Below the pieces are notes generated by a model that saw only the letters and a program-made list of their open reading frames with translations, made no database searches and was not told where the DNA came from. The translations under genes were made by a program, and so were the position numbers. Of a stretch of DNA of 64,000 nt, positions 9,383-20,271 are shown piece by piece; the first letter of the stretch is position 1, and the number at the start of each line of letters is the position of its first letter. The stretch is from assembly GCA_902581005.1 (NCBI GenBank), contig CACHMT010000002.1, forward strand, positions 1 to 64,000. Direction: 5' to 3'. Source of the stretch: an uncultured Alphaproteobacteria bacterium. Its GTDB lineage: Bacteria > Pseudomonadota > Alphaproteobacteria > Rhodobacterales > Rhodobacteraceae.

Positions 9383-9814
9383 AATCCCGGATGCTTTACC
9401 AAAATCCATTCGACCGCTAAACTTTTCTTTCAACTCGCTCATTATCTTACCCATATCTTTTATAGTTAATTGATCTTGAGCATCAATTAATTTTGATATT
9501 TCTATATGAATTTCCTCGTCGGTAAGTTGATTAGGTAAAAATTCTTGAATGATTTTAATCTCTTCTCTCTCTCTCTCAGCAAGCTCAATTCTGCCACCTT
9601 CCTCATATTGAATAATACTTTGTTTTCTTTGTTTAACCATATTTGATAGTATCAATATGATTTCGGCGTCACTTACACCTTCAGTATTCTCCTCTGACCT
9701 AACTGCAATATCTCTGTCCTTTATAGCTGCATTTATCAGCCTTAAAGTAGCTACTCGCTGTTTCTCCTGGGATTTAATTGCTTCTTTTAAGTTTGCATCT
9801 AATTCCGATCTCAT
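9362..9814 (-). CDS. yqeY: GatB/YqeY domain protein
   Basis: A 150-residue helical protein of the YqeY family, which resembles the tail domain of the amidotransferase subunit GatB that touches tRNA. Typical features are the N-terminal MRSELDANLKEAIKSQEK, TLRLINAAIKDRDI, the KQRKQSIIQYEEGGR stretch and the C-terminal DMGKIMSELKEKF...KASGIVKALL. Its role is not firmly established; it is often assumed to act on tRNA. The start is ATG with AGAGG 5 bases upstream. It is divergent from carA, an arrangement common in alphaproteobacteria. Confidence 0.9.
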   Translation of the reverse strand: MRSELDANLKEAIKSQEKQRVATLRLINAAIKDRDIAVRSEENTEGVSDAEIILILSNMVKQRKQSIIQYEEGGRIELAEREREEIKIIQEFLPNQLTDEEIHIEISKLIDAQDQLTIKDMGKIMSELKEKFSGRMDFGKASGIVKALLK

Positions 9815-9951
9815 AATTACCTCTCTATATTCGGGTCACTATCTTACTTCAAAATTATAAGATCGTCTGTGTAACAATTTAATCTTTTATTTGCAATGAA
9901 AAAGAATTACTCATAGTTTGTAAAAATTATTAATAATTCTACTAATAAGAT

Positions 9952-11079
9952 ATGAAAAAATTTTCTGGTTTATTATTATTGGAAGATGGTACAGCTTGGG
10001 ATGCAATTGGCTTTGGTAACGAGGGCTTTGGCATAGGTGAATTATGTTTCAATACCTCTATGACTGGTTATCAAGAAATAATTTCAGACCCATCTTATGC
10101 TGAACAAATAATTACTTTTACATTTCCACACATAGGAAATGTAGGCACAAATAGTGATGATAACGAGTCTCGGAACCCGATGGCAACAGGTATAATAACA
10201 CGTGCAAAACCTACTGAGCCGTCAAACTGGAGAAACGAACTCTCTTTTGATCTTTGGCTTGGTCGCAATAATATAACTGGAATTTATGGAATTGATACTC
10301 GGGCTTTGACTAGAAGGATAAGAGAATTGGGAGCTCCTAAGGCCATAATACATTTTAACAAAAATGGTGACCATAACGTTAAATTCCTTAGACAGGAGTT
10401 ATCTAATTGGCCTGGAATACAAGGAAGAGATCTCACTAGAAAATTTAATTTAATTAATGAACTAAAAAAGAAAAACAAAACAAATATAAGTAATAACTCA
10501 GCAAAAGTGCTGGTATTTGATTTTGGAACAAAACTAAATATAGTGAATTCTCTTAAAAATCATAAAATAGAAGTTCAAATAATATCAGGTCATTCAACTT
10601 TTGACGAAATAATAGCTTCAAAACCACATGGGATATTGCTTTCAAATGGACCTGGAGACCCTGCTGCTACCAACAAATTTACCAATAAAGTACTTAAGAA
10701 ACTAGTTAGAGATACCTCTATTCCTATCTTTGGAATTTGCTTGGGCCACCAGCTGTTAGGCCTAGCTTTGGGCGCAAAAACAGAAAAAATGAACCATGGC
10801 CATCATGGGGCAAATCATCCAGTATTAGATCTTAGAACTGGTAGAGTTGAAATCACGTCAATGAACCATGGATTTGCGATCAATACTCAAAGTTTACCAC
10901 AAGATATTTTTGAAAGCCACGTATCTCTCTTTGATGGATCGAACTGTGGGATAGAGCATAAAGATAAGGATATATTTTCTGTCCAATATCACCCCGAGGC
11001 AAGTCCAGGCCCACATGACAGCCTCTATCTATTCAGTAAATTCGTTAAAATGGTATTGAAATATAAAAGTAATGAATGA
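9952..11079 (+). CDS. carA: Carbamoyl-phosphate synthase small (glutaminase) subunit
   Basis: CarA releases ammonia from glutamine and channels it to CarB for carbamoyl phosphate, the precursor of arginine and pyrimidines. The N-terminal CarA-specific domain (LLLEDGTAWDAIGFG, FNTSMTGYQEIISDPSYA) is followed by a class I glutamine amidotransferase domain with FGICLGHQLLGLALG (nucleophile C263) and VQYHPEASPGP (H347, E349). At 375 residues it is normal length. carB is not in the window. Its end overlaps the next gene by 8 bases. No strong ribosome binding site is seen; a 14-base perfect palindrome lies at 9925-9938 just upstream. Confidence 0.97.
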   Translation: MKKFSGLLLLEDGTAWDAIGFGNEGFGIGELCFNTSMTGYQEIISDPSYAEQIITFTFPHIGNVGTNSDDNESRNPMATGIITRAKPTEPSNWRNELSFDLWLGRNNITGIYGIDTRALTRRIRELGAPKAIIHFNKNGDHNVKFLRQELSNWPGIQGRDLTRKFNLINELKKKNKTNISNNSAKVLVFDFGTKLNIVNSLKNHKIEVQIISGHSTFDEIIASKPHGILLSNGPGDPAATNKFTNKVLKKLVRDTSIPIFGICLGHQLLGLALGAKTEKMNHGHHGANHPVLDLRTGRVEITSMNHGFAINTQSLPQDIFESHVSLFDGSNCGIEHKDKDIFSVQYHPEASPGPHDSLYLFSKFVKMVLKYKSNE

Positions 11080-12268
11080 AGAAAAACATCCTAGTGTTAT
11101 AATCTCAGGGCTTGGCATATCTGGTTTGATTACTGCCTCTTTGCTATGCAAAGAAAAAATTAAAGTTGAGTGCTTTGAGCCAATTGACATATCAAAATTT
11201 CTTGAAGATCAAAGAACTACTGCCTTTCTTAACCCTGCGATAGGGGTTTTTAAAGAAATAGGTATTTGGGAGAAAATAGAACCCTTCTCTCAACCGCTTA
11301 AGGAGATGGAAATTATTGATGCTGGCAGTCAAAAAAAAGTAGGACTAGCTAGCGTGGTATTTGAACCAAAAGAAGTCAATATTGAAAATTTTGGTTATAA
11401 CGTTCCCAATAGCATATTAAGATTGGAACTGTTGAAGTGGTTAAAAAAGAACAAAAATTTTGTTTTAAACATTAAGGACTCAATAATTAAACATTATGCC
11501 TTTGATGACAGTATTTTTGTAAGGACTGCAAAAGGCAAAGAGCTAAATGGGAAACTATTGATATCTTGTGAAGGGAAAGAAAGTGCAATAAGGAAAAGAG
11601 AGGAAATAAATACCATTAAAACCTCTTACAGCCAGTTGGCAATGGTCTTTCAAGTTTCTCACTCAAAGAAACATAAAGACAGGACTACTGAGATATTGGA
11701 TGTTGGTGGACCTTTTACAATAATTCCAGTTCGAGACTCTTCAAAACAATCAAAGTCAACTGTTGTTTGGATGGATAGTTCCGACGTTATCGATGAAGCT
11801 TATAGTTTAGACAATGCAGAATTTAACTCTATTATTTCAAAAAAAAGCTTGGGTGTTAGGGGAAACATCAAGCTTGTAGATAAAAGGCAGAAATGGTCGG
11901 TATCCTCACAATTATCAAAAACTCTAATAAGTAAAAGAACTGTTCTCATTGCTGAAAGCGCACATGTAATGCCTCCAACTGGCGCCCAAGGCCTTAATAC
12001 TTCAGTTGACGATATTATTGCTCTTCACAAGCTATGCAAAAAGGCCCTAAAAAATAATGAAGATATAGGGGCAGATAGAGTGTTGAGACAATATAACATA
12101 AAAAGATTTCCTCTGACTGGAAGCAAAGTTTTTGGCATCCACCTACTAAACAAAATTTCAATGACAGAAAATAGTTTCCTCAGAATTGCGAGAAAGAATT
12201 TTTTAATGTATTTAAATCAGAGTCCATTGCTTAAAAAGACTCTAATTAAAGCTGGCTTAGGGAAATAA
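11072..12268 (+). CDS. UbiH/UbiF/COQ6-family FAD-dependent hydroxylase
   Basis: A 398-residue flavoprotein monooxygenase. The N-terminal Rossmann motif ISGLGISGLITASLL binds the FAD ADP part; the later ESAHVMPPTGAQGLNTSVDD block near residue 300 is the second FAD motif and the ubiquinone-hydroxylase signature (family usually A-A-H; here S-A-H). These enzymes hydroxylate the ring of ubiquinone intermediates at C1, C5 or C6 near the inner membrane. In alphaproteobacteria one such protein (UbiL type) can act at more than one position, but which position this one uses cannot be read. It overlaps carA by 8 bases, suggesting co-expression. Confidence 0.8.
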   Translation: MNEEKHPSVIISGLGISGLITASLLCKEKIKVECFEPIDISKFLEDQRTTAFLNPAIGVFKEIGIWEKIEPFSQPLKEMEIIDAGSQKKVGLASVVFEPKEVNIENFGYNVPNSILRLELLKWLKKNKNFVLNIKDSIIKHYAFDDSIFVRTAKGKELNGKLLISCEGKESAIRKREEINTIKTSYSQLAMVFQVSHSKKHKDRTTEILDVGGPFTIIPVRDSSKQSKSTVVWMDSSDVIDEAYSLDNAEFNSIISKKSLGVRGNIKLVDKRQKWSVSSQLSKTLISKRTVLIAESAHVMPPTGAQGLNTSVDDIIALHKLCKKALKNNEDIGADRVLRQYNIKRFPLTGSKVFGIHLLNKISMTENSFLRIARKNFLMYLNQSPLLKKTLIKAGLGK

Positions 12269-12313
12269 ATTGGAAGAAAAGTATATTTTGTTCTGGTGAA
12301 AAAATAAAAATAG

Positions 12314-13366
<1,053 letters not shown>

Positions 13367-13369
13367 AAT

Positions 13370-13723
13370 ATGTCAAACGTTTTATTAATAAGCCATTTAA
13401 TAGTTACCGTTTGTCTGATACTTGTTGTCCTGTTTCAAAGATCAGAAGGTGGAGGTTTGGGCATGGGCTCTGACAATTCAGGCTTTGGAACAGGAACAAA
13501 GTCAGCGAACCCTTTATCGAAATTAACTTGGTTTCTAACAGCCTTGTTTTTTTTAATAGCTATTTTGCTTACAATTCTTTCAATAAATAGTGGTTCAAAT
13601 AGGTCAGTTTTCGAGGAACCGGAAGGGACCGAGGACTCTAACAAAAAAGAATTAACACCAGAGTTACCAGACTTAAAGAAGTTTAAAGGTACCGACGGTG
13701 TTTTAACGCCTCCTTCGGAATAA
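13370..13723 (+). CDS. secG: Preprotein translocase subunit SecG
   Basis: A 117-residue inner-membrane protein of the SecYEG channel. Two hydrophobic helices (residues 4-22 and about 52-72) flank the conserved cytoplasmic loop FQRSEGGGLGMGSDNSG, the SecG signature. A polar, acidic C-terminal tail of about 45 residues follows, common in alphaproteobacterial SecG. It starts 3 bases after ilvC and lies 74 bases before pyrG; secG-pyrG adjacency is frequent in proteobacteria. Confidence 0.92.
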   Translation: MSNVLLISHLIVTVCLILVVLFQRSEGGGLGMGSDNSGFGTGTKSANPLSKLTWFLTALFFLIAILLTILSINSGSNRSVFEEPEGTEDSNKKELTPELPDLKKFKGTDGVLTPPSE

Positions 13724-13797
13724 AAATGAACTATCACCTTGTGAGTTTTGTTATTCTAAAATAAACTTGGTCGATAGCTCTTTTTGAAAGATTTATT

Positions 13798-15438
13798 TTG
13801 GCGAATTTTATTTTTATCACAGGCGGTGTTGTGTCTTCTTTAGGTAAAGGACTTACATCAGCGTCATTAGGCGCGCTTTTACAAGCAAGAGGCTTTTCAG
13901 TACGTCTAAGGAAACTCGATCCATACTTAAACGTTGATCCTGGTACGATGTCACCTTTTGAGCACGGAGAAGTATTTGTTACTGATGATGGTGCTGAGAC
14001 AGACCTAGATCTGGGACATTATGAGAGATTTACAGGCGTAGCAGCTCAAAGTACTGACTCTGTTTCCTCTGGTCGTATATACTCTACGGTTCTAGAGCGC
14101 GAAAGGAAAGGGGACTATCTGGGAGAAACTATACAAGTGATCCCTCACGTAACAAATGAAATAAAAAAATTCCTGGCTCTACATGAAGACGAAGTCGACT
14201 TCATGCTCTGTGAAATAGGTGGAACGATAGGAGATATTGAAGGCCTGCCTTTTTTTGAGGCAATCCGTCAATTCTCCCAGGAAAAGAAAACCAATTCCTG
14301 CATTTTTGTACATTTAACGCTGCTGCCTTTTCTAGCGTCATCAAGAGAACTAAAAACAAAACCAACACAGCACTCTGTCAAGGAATTAAGGTCTATTGGA
14401 ATAAGTCCAGATATATTAGTTTGTCGATCGGAAGTGCCAATTCCTAGGAAAGAAAAAGAAAAAATCGCACTTTTCTGTAATGTTAATGAGAAAAATATTA
14501 TCGCAGCTAATGATCTTGAAACAATTTATGAAGCTCCAATAGCTTTTTTTGATGAAGGATTAGATGATGCAGTTCTTCAGGTTTTAAACTTAAAATCTAA
14601 AAAAGAGCCTGACCTAAATATTTGGAATGATGTTAGCTCAAGATATCGTAGCTCAGAGGGATCAGTCAAAATTGCTGTTGTTGGAAAGTATACAAAACTT
14701 GAAGATGCCTATAAGTCTCTTTCGGAGGCTCTTATTCATGGAGGTTTAGCTAATAAAACAAATGTAGAGGTAACATGGCTGGAATCTGAAGAGTTTGAAA
14801 AATCTGCTCAAACAAAGCGATTAAATAAGTTTGACGGTATATTGATACCAGGTGGATTTGGGAAAAGAGGAACTGAAGGAAAAATTAAAGTGATAAAATA
14901 TGCAAGAGAAAAACAAATTCCCTTCCTCGGAATTTGTTTAGGCATGCAATTATTAGTAATAGAGTACGCAAGAAATTGTGCTGGCCTTAAAGAGGCAAGT
15001 TCTGAAGAATTCGATGAGAAATCAAATAGCTCTGAAGATCACTTAATCTATCATCTTTCCAAATGGATTAAAGATCAGAAAGTTGAAATTAGAAGTAAAG
15101 TCCAAAATAAAGGTGGGACAATGAGGTTAGGAGCCTACCCTGCAAAAATAAAAAAAGGGACAATGGCTTACTCAATTTATAAAAAAGCAATAGTTTCAGA
15201 AAGGCATCGGCATCGGTTCGAGGTTAATGTCAATTACCAAAAAGTTCTTGAAGACAGTGGTCTAACTTTTTCTGGATTTTCTCAAGACGGATTACTTCCT
15301 GAGGTAGTAGAACTGTCTTCGCATCCATTTTTTTTGGGAGTACAGTTTCACCCAGAGCTCAAATCTAAACCTTTCGAACCCCACCCTATTTTTTCAAATT
15401 TCATAAAAACAGCTTTAGAGCAAACTCGATTAGTTTAA
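13798..15438 (+). CDS. pyrG: CTP synthase
   Basis: Makes CTP from UTP, ATP and glutamine. The N-terminal synthase domain opens with the highly conserved [16 protein letters not shown] and [19 protein letters not shown]; the C-terminal glutamine amidotransferase domain has [16 protein letters not shown] and [11 protein letters not shown]. Length 546 is normal. The start is TTG at 13798, fixed by the conserved N-terminus, which begins three residues before the family's invariant block; no ATG is available. The next gene begins 13 bases after the stop. Confidence 0.97.
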   Translation: MANFIFITGGVVSSLGKGLTSASLGALLQARGFSVRLRKLDPYLNVDPGTMSPFEHGEVFVTDDGAETDLDLGHYERFTGVAAQSTDSVSSGRIYSTVLERERKGDYLGETIQVIPHVTNEIKKFLALHEDEVDFMLCEIGGTIGDIEGLPFFEAIRQFSQEKKTNSCIFVHLTLLPFLASSRELKTKPTQHSVKELRSIGISPDILVCRSEVPIPRKEKEKIALFCNVNEKNIIAANDLETIYEAPIAFFDEGLDDAVLQVLNLKSKKEPDLNIWNDVSSRYRSSEGSVKIAVVGKYTKLEDAYKSLSEALIHGGLANKTNVEVTWLESEEFEKSAQTKRLNKFDGILIPGGFGKRGTEGKIKVIKYAREKQIPFLGICLGMQLLVIEYARNCAGLKEASSEEFDEKSNSSEDHLIYHLSKWIKDQKVEIRSKVQNKGGTMRLGAYPAKIKKGTMAYSIYKKAIVSERHRHRFEVNVNYQKVLEDSGLTFSGFSQDGLLPEVVELSSHPFFLGVQFHPELKSKPFEPHPIFSNFIKTALEQTRLV

Positions 15439-15451
15439 AGGAATATTATAA

Positions 15452-16978
15452 ATGATAAATTATTATGATTGGGCAGAACATCAGTCAAAGATGCATTCCA
15501 ATAAAGTTGCCATCACGGACTATTCTCTCAACAAGAAAATATCATATAAAGAATTAAACTTATCATCTTGTAAAATCGCCAATTTTCTGCAGAACATGGG
15601 CATTGGGCATAGCGACCGGGTCGCTATTTTGTCAAAGAACCACAGTATTTTCTTCGAACTCCAGTTTGCCTGTTCTAAAATTGGCTCAATTATGGTGCCT
15701 TTAAACTGGCGGCTCACAGTGAATGAATTAGCTTTTATATTAAACGATTGCGAGCCAAGTTTACTTATTGTTGACGATTGCTTCAAAACAACAGGCGACC
15801 AACTTCGCTCGTTGATACCAAATATGATTATGCAATTTTTCAACTCAGACGATAAACCAAGTGAGTTTCAAGAAAATATTAAAAACTCCCCTAGTAATTT
15901 TAAACAAGTTTCCCTTACTCTAGATGACTTAATAATGATAATGTACACCTCGGGGACAACCGGACACCCCAAGGGTGCAGAAATAAATCATAAAATGCAA
16001 TTATTCAACGCTGTTAACCTATCTGGGATAGCTAACCTGACTAGCAAGACTAAACAACTGGTTATACTACCTTTATTTCATACTGGCGGGATCAATTGTT
16101 ATGCAAATCCAGTTCTTCACCAAGGTGGGGAAATTATAATTATGAGAGAGTTTGATCCGATGCATGCCTTAAAAGCAATAAATTCTGATGAATTTGCGAT
16201 AACACATTTATTCGCCGTTCCAGCGCCTTTACAGTTTATGATGCAACATCCTGACTTTGAAACAACTGATTTTAATAGGCTGGTAAATGTTGGTGTAGGC
16301 GGTGCACCATGTGCAGAAATTATAATTAAGACTTGGCAATCTAAGGGAATTGATGTGATTCAAGGATGGGGGATGACTGAAACAAGTCCTGCTGGAATTT
16401 TCTTAGCCGCTGAAGACTCTCTTAATAAGATAGGCTCTGCGGGGAAAGCTGTACTACATACCGCCATAAAGATTATAGATAAAAATATGAAACCAGTAGA
16501 ACCAAACCAGGTAGGAGAACTTTTAATTAAAGGTCCAAATGTAACCCCTGGCTATTGGAAGAATGAAAAAGCAACTAGAGAGTCATTTCACGAAGGTTGG
16601 CTAAGAACGGGAGATTTAGCTAAATTTGATAAAGACGGTTTTGTATTCATTGTTGACAGAGAAAAAGACATGTATATTTCAGGTGGAGAAAATGTTTATC
16701 CAGCTGAGGTAGAAAACATACTTTATCAGCTTGATGAAATTGCTGAGCTGGCTGTAATTGGGGTTCCTGATAAAAAATGGGGGGAGACTGGAAAACTATT
16801 CGTGGTGTTGAAAAAAAATAAAGAGTTGCCAGAAGAAAAAATCATAACACATTGTATTAATAAATTAGCAAAATTTAAAATACCTTCTGAAATAGTATAT
16901 GTTTCAGAGCTACCTAGAAACGCTACTGGAAAAGTTTTAAAACGCACTTTGAAGGAAATTACTGAAAAAAATGTTTAA
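15452..16978 (+). CDS. AMP-binding acyl-CoA synthetase
   Basis: A 508-residue adenylate-forming enzyme that activates a carboxylic acid with ATP and couples it to CoA. The P-loop MYTSGTTGHPKGAE lies near residue 164; QGWGMTETSPAG, the hinge GWLRTGDLAKFDKDGF, GGENVYPAEVE and the catalytic-lysine motif PRNATGKVLKR follow in order. The acid is probably a medium- or long-chain fatty acid or aryl acid; the sequence alone does not say. A good AAAGGAA site lies upstream of the ATG. Its 3' end overlaps the TerB gene by 8 bases. Confidence 0.9.
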   Translation: MINYYDWAEHQSKMHSNKVAITDYSLNKKISYKELNLSSCKIANFLQNMGIGHSDRVAILSKNHSIFFELQFACSKIGSIMVPLNWRLTVNELAFILNDCEPSLLIVDDCFKTTGDQLRSLIPNMIMQFFNSDDKPSEFQENIKNSPSNFKQVSLTLDDLIMIMYTSGTTGHPKGAEINHKMQLFNAVNLSGIANLTSKTKQLVILPLFHTGGINCYANPVLHQGGEIIIMREFDPMHALKAINSDEFAITHLFAVPAPLQFMMQHPDFETTDFNRLVNVGVGGAPCAEIIIKTWQSKGIDVIQGWGMTETSPAGIFLAAEDSLNKIGSAGKAVLHTAIKIIDKNMKPVEPNQVGELLIKGPNVTPGYWKNEKATRESFHEGWLRTGDLAKFDKDGFVFIVDREKDMYISGGENVYPAEVENILYQLDEIAELAVIGVPDKKWGETGKLFVVLKKNKELPEEKIITHCINKLAKFKIPSEIVYVSELPRNATGKVLKRTLKEITEKNV

Positions 16979-17426
16979 AGATTTAATTAATTTATTTACA
17001 AAGCCACAGGATCAAGTCAAGCAGTCTATCGATCAAACGGAGGTACTTGCATTAACCGCGATATTCATCAGGATAGCTAAATTGGACGGAAGTTTTGATA
17101 TTAATGAACGAGAAAAAATTAAAGAGTTAGTAAAAAAGAGATTTGAGATCAACGATGAGAAAACTGAAAATGTGCTTAATATGGCAGCTAGGCTAGAAGC
17201 CCAATCAAATGACAATGTTCAGTTTATTAAAGTAATAAAAGAAAGCATAGCTTATGAAGAAAGATTTAATTTGCTTAGAGATTCTTGGATATTGGTAATG
17301 GCAGACGGTAAGAGAACTTACGAAGAAGACGGTTTTATGAGATTATTTTGCAGTTTGCTCGGTCTTTCAGATAAAGATAGTGCTCTTGCAAGACAGCTTA
17401 TATTAAAAGAACAAAAAACTAATTGA
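16971..17426 (+). CDS. TerB-domain protein
   Basis: A 151-residue helical protein with the TerB (tellurite-resistance/DjlA N-terminal) fold: ALTAIFIRIAKLDGSFDINE and later LVMADGKRTYEEDGFMRLF are the paired acidic metal-binding-like turns (LDGxFDxxE and ADGKxxxEE). Alphaproteobacteria often carry such a stand-alone protein near purine genes; its role is unknown and tellurite resistance should not be assumed. It overlaps the acyl-CoA synthetase by 8 bases and its stop directly abuts the GTG of purL, so it is part of that operon. Confidence 0.75.
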   Translation: MFKDLINLFTKPQDQVKQSIDQTEVLALTAIFIRIAKLDGSFDINEREKIKELVKKRFEINDEKTENVLNMAARLEAQSNDNVQFIKVIKESIAYEERFNLLRDSWILVMADGKRTYEEDGFMRLFCSLLGLSDKDSALARQLILKEQKTN

Positions 17427-19631
17427 GTGCCTAAAATGACGCTCAAGGATCATTCTCCAATAACCATAAGAGCTCATGGTCTTACAGCTAAAGAGTATAA
17501 TCAAATTAAAAAAATATTGGATCGAACCCCAAACATTACGGAATTAGGGATTTTTTCTGCGATGTGGAACGAGCATTGTTCGTATAAGTCATCGAGAAAA
17601 TGGCTTAAAGAGCTTCCAACAGAAGGTAATCAAGTCATTTGTGGTCCTGGTGAAAATGCTGGAATAGTTGCTATTGATGAAAGACTTGCATTGGCATTTA
17701 AAATGGAAAGCCATAATCACCCTAGCTATATTGAGCCTTTCAACGGAGCAGCAACTGGAGTGGGAGGAATATTGAGAGATGTTTTTACGATGGGAGCAAG
17801 ACCTATTGCTGTTATGAACTCATTATCGATGGGATCAGCTAACAAAATTGAAACCATAGAAATTCTCCGTGGAGTTGTTAAAGGTATAAGCCACTATGGA
17901 AATTCTTTTGGTGTACCCAATGTAGGTGGCGAACTTAGATTTCATGCTTCATATAATGGCAACTGCTTGGTTAATGCCTTTGCTGCCGGCATTGTAAATA
18001 GAAACGAGATCTTTTATTCAAAAGCGACAGGCATAGGTTCTCCGATAGTTTATATGGGTGCAAAAACAGGAAAGGATGGTGTTGGAGGAGCTAGTATGGC
18101 ATCCGAAAGCTTTGACTCAGATGACAAACTTAATAAAGCTAAACGACCTTCTGTTCAAATTGGAGATCCTTTTTTAGAAAAAAAGCTCATGGAGGCGTGT
18201 TTCGAACTTATGAAGAGTGGTTGTGTTATCGCAATACAAGATATGGGAGCTGCTGGATTAACATGTTCTTCAGTTGAAATGGGAGACAAAGGTAATCTCG
18301 GTATTTTTCTAAACTTAGATAAGGTTCCGGTACGCGAAGATCAAATGACCGCTTACGATATAATGCTGTCGGAGAGCCAAGAAAGAATGCTTGCAGTAAT
18401 AAAGCCTGGACATGAAGATCAAGCAGAGAAGATTTTTAGCAAATGGGACCTGGATTTTGCTGTGATTGGTAATACGATTGAAGAGGATAAGCTCTTAATT
18501 AATTTTAACAATAAAATTGTTGCCGACTTACCCCTAAAGTGTTTGTCCGATCAGGCACCTCAATATGACAGACCATGGACCTCCCCTAAACAAAAGAAGT
18601 CGCCTACACACATTCCAAGCATAACTATTCAAGAGGCAATAGAAGTTTTGCTGTCATCTCCCAATCACTGTTCGAAACGATGGGTTTGGGAGCAATATGA
18701 TCATATGATACTAAATAATACTGTTAAGCGTCCCGGATTGGATTCTGCAATTACTAGAATTGAGAAAACGAATTATGGGTTGGTGTTTTCCTGTGATAGC
18801 AACCCCTTATTATGTTCGATAAACCCCTTCGAGGGTGGGAAACAAGCTGTAGCCGAATGTTACAGAAACATCATATCATCAGGCGGAACTCCATTAGCAA
18901 TTACAGATAATCTTAACTTTGGAAGTCCAGAAGATCCTGAAATAATGGGCCAATTTGTTAACTGTATTAAAGGGATTAAAAAAGCCTGTGTCGAATTAAA
19001 TTTCCCTGTAGTTTCAGGAAATGTCAGTTTTTATAACCAGACCGATGGAAAATCGATTCTGCCAACCCCGACTATCGGAGGTGTGGGTCTAATAAAGGAT
19101 ATTTCAGATTATACTGCGGGAAAGATAAATGAAAATGACTTTTATTATACAATTGGAGAAACTGATACAAAGACCACAGCATTAGCTCTTTTGGCTGAGC
19201 TCTCTCAAGCACCAATTGAGAATGTAAATATAAAAGTTAATTTAGAAGAAGAAAAGCGTAATGGACAATTTATTTTGCATTTATTTGATAAAAAACTGAT
19301 ATCAAGCGCTCATGATGTATCCGATGGAGGGATAGCGCTCACGTTGTGCGAATTGGCAATCGTCAATAATTTAGGTTTTATGGTGACCGAGGAATCAACA
19401 GAATATTTTTTCAACGAGACTCAAGCGCGGTATATTGTTACTATAAACCCACTGAAGGAGAAACAGCTTATATCTTTGGCTAAGGAAAAAGAGGTTCCTT
19501 TAACTAAATTGGGTGTCGCTAAAGGTACCAACCTTTGTTTTGGACAAAATTTTCTTAGTCTTGCTTATGTAAATGATCTTTACCACAATGTAATAAGTAA
19601 TATGATGGACAGTAAGAACAATTTTAATTGA
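17427..19631 (+). CDS. purL: Phosphoribosylformylglycinamidine synthase subunit PurL
   Basis: The small-type PurL (734 residues), which uses ATP to convert FGAR to FGAM in purine synthesis and works with PurS and PurQ. Motifs include FSAMWNEHCSYKSSRKWL near the N-terminus, ESHNHPSYIEPFNGAATGVG, QDMGAAGLTCSSVEMG and SAHDVSDGGIALTLCE. purS and purQ, normally next to purL, are not in the window. The start is GTG at 17427, immediately after the terB stop; an ATG three codons in (17436) is an alternative. bolA follows after 24 bases, the standard alphaproteobacterial order. Confidence 0.96.
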   Translation: MPKMTLKDHSPITIRAHGLTAKEYNQIKKILDRTPNITELGIFSAMWNEHCSYKSSRKWLKELPTEGNQVICGPGENAGIVAIDERLALAFKMESHNHPSYIEPFNGAATGVGGILRDVFTMGARPIAVMNSLSMGSANKIETIEILRGVVKGISHYGNSFGVPNVGGELRFHASYNGNCLVNAFAAGIVNRNEIFYSKATGIGSPIVYMGAKTGKDGVGGASMASESFDSDDKLNKAKRPSVQIGDPFLEKKLMEACFELMKSGCVIAIQDMGAAGLTCSSVEMGDKGNLGIFLNLDKVPVREDQMTAYDIMLSESQERMLAVIKPGHEDQAEKIFSKWDLDFAVIGNTIEEDKLLINFNNKIVADLPLKCLSDQAPQYDRPWTSPKQKKSPTHIPSITIQEAIEVLLSSPNHCSKRWVWEQYDHMILNNTVKRPGLDSAITRIEKTNYGLVFSCDSNPLLCSINPFEGGKQAVAECYRNIISSGGTPLAITDNLNFGSPEDPEIMGQFVNCIKGIKKACVELNFPVVSGNVSFYNQTDGKSILPTPTIGGVGLIKDISDYTAGKINENDFYYTIGETDTKTTALALLAELSQAPIENVNIKVNLEEEKRNGQFILHLFDKKLISSAHDVSDGGIALTLCELAIVNNLGFMVTEESTEYFFNETQARYIVTINPLKEKQLISLAKEKEVPLTKLGVAKGTNLCFGQNFLSLAYVNDLYHNVISNMMDSKNNFN

Positions 19632-19655
19632 CTAAAACAATAAGGGAAAGAGCAT

Positions 19656-19895
19656 ATGGCAATAAGTGCCGAAAAAATAAAGGAACTTATAAAGAAGAAA
19701 TTTCCTCAAGCTGATATTGAAATAATTGATACTGCAGGAGATAACAATCATTATTCCGCCACAATTACCACTGAAGAGTTTCGAGGAAAATCCCGAATAG
19801 AACAACATAAATTAGTTTATAAGGCGTTAGAGGGAGCAATGGATGGGAGCAATGGAATTTTACATGCCCTTGCTTTGCATACAAAAATAAAATAG
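19656..19895 (+). CDS. bolA: BolA/IbaG family protein
   Basis: A 79-residue class II KH-like BolA protein. The core EIIDTAGDNNHYSATITTEEF and the C-terminal RIEQHKLVYKAL...HALALHTKI with its conserved histidine are diagnostic. BolA pairs with a monothiol glutaredoxin to handle [2Fe-2S] clusters, and here the Grx4 gene begins 10 bases downstream, which supports that partnership. An AAGGGAAAGAG ribosome site precedes the ATG. Distinction between BolA and IbaG subtypes is not made. Confidence 0.93.
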   Translation: MAISAEKIKELIKKKFPQADIEIIDTAGDNNHYSATITTEEFRGKSRIEQHKLVYKALEGAMDGSNGILHALALHTKIK

Positions 19896-19905
19896 GAGAT
19901 AGAAA

Positions 19906-20271
19906 ATGAATGATGCGGTGAAATCTAAAATTGAAACATTAATTAATGAACATGAAGTAGTCCTTTTTATGAAAGGTACTTCAAAAATGCCACAATGTGG
20001 TTTCTCTAGTAGAGTTGCCGGTATTTTAAATTATCTCCAAATTAATTTTAAAGATATAAATGTTTTAGAAGATGATGAGATTAGGCAGGGTATTAAAGAT
20101 TTCTCTGATTGGCCTACAATTCCTCAGCTATACGTAAAAAAGGCATTCATAGGGGGTGCAGATATAATTACAGAAATGACAATGTCAGGTGAGTTAGATC
20201 AATTATTTACAGAAAAGAGTGTATCCTTTAGTCAAGAAGCGGCTGCAAAGATCAGAGAGGAAAACTCTTAA
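19906..20271 (+). CDS. grxD: Monothiol glutaredoxin Grx4 type
   Basis: A 121-residue monothiol glutaredoxin with the CGFS active site at residues 31-34 (FMKGTSKMPQCGFSS) and the glutathione-binding WPTIPQLYVKKAFIGGADI. It carries and transfers [2Fe-2S] clusters and works with BolA, encoded just upstream. A clear GGAGA site precedes the ATG. The gene is slightly longer than the usual 105-115 residues through a C-terminal tail. Its last 4 bases overlap the 3' end of convergent zapA. Confidence 0.95.
   Translation: MNDAVKSKIETLINEHEVVLFMKGTSKMPQCGFSSRVAGILNYLQINFKDINVLEDDEIRQGIKDFSDWPTIPQLYVKKAFIGGADIITEMTMSGELDQLFTEKSVSFSQEAAAKIREENS

Noticed and set aside
9925-9938. Perfect 14-base AT-only palindrome upstream of carA
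   Set aside because: Made only of A and T in an AT-rich gap, so chance occurrence is likely; noted in the carA entry but not called.
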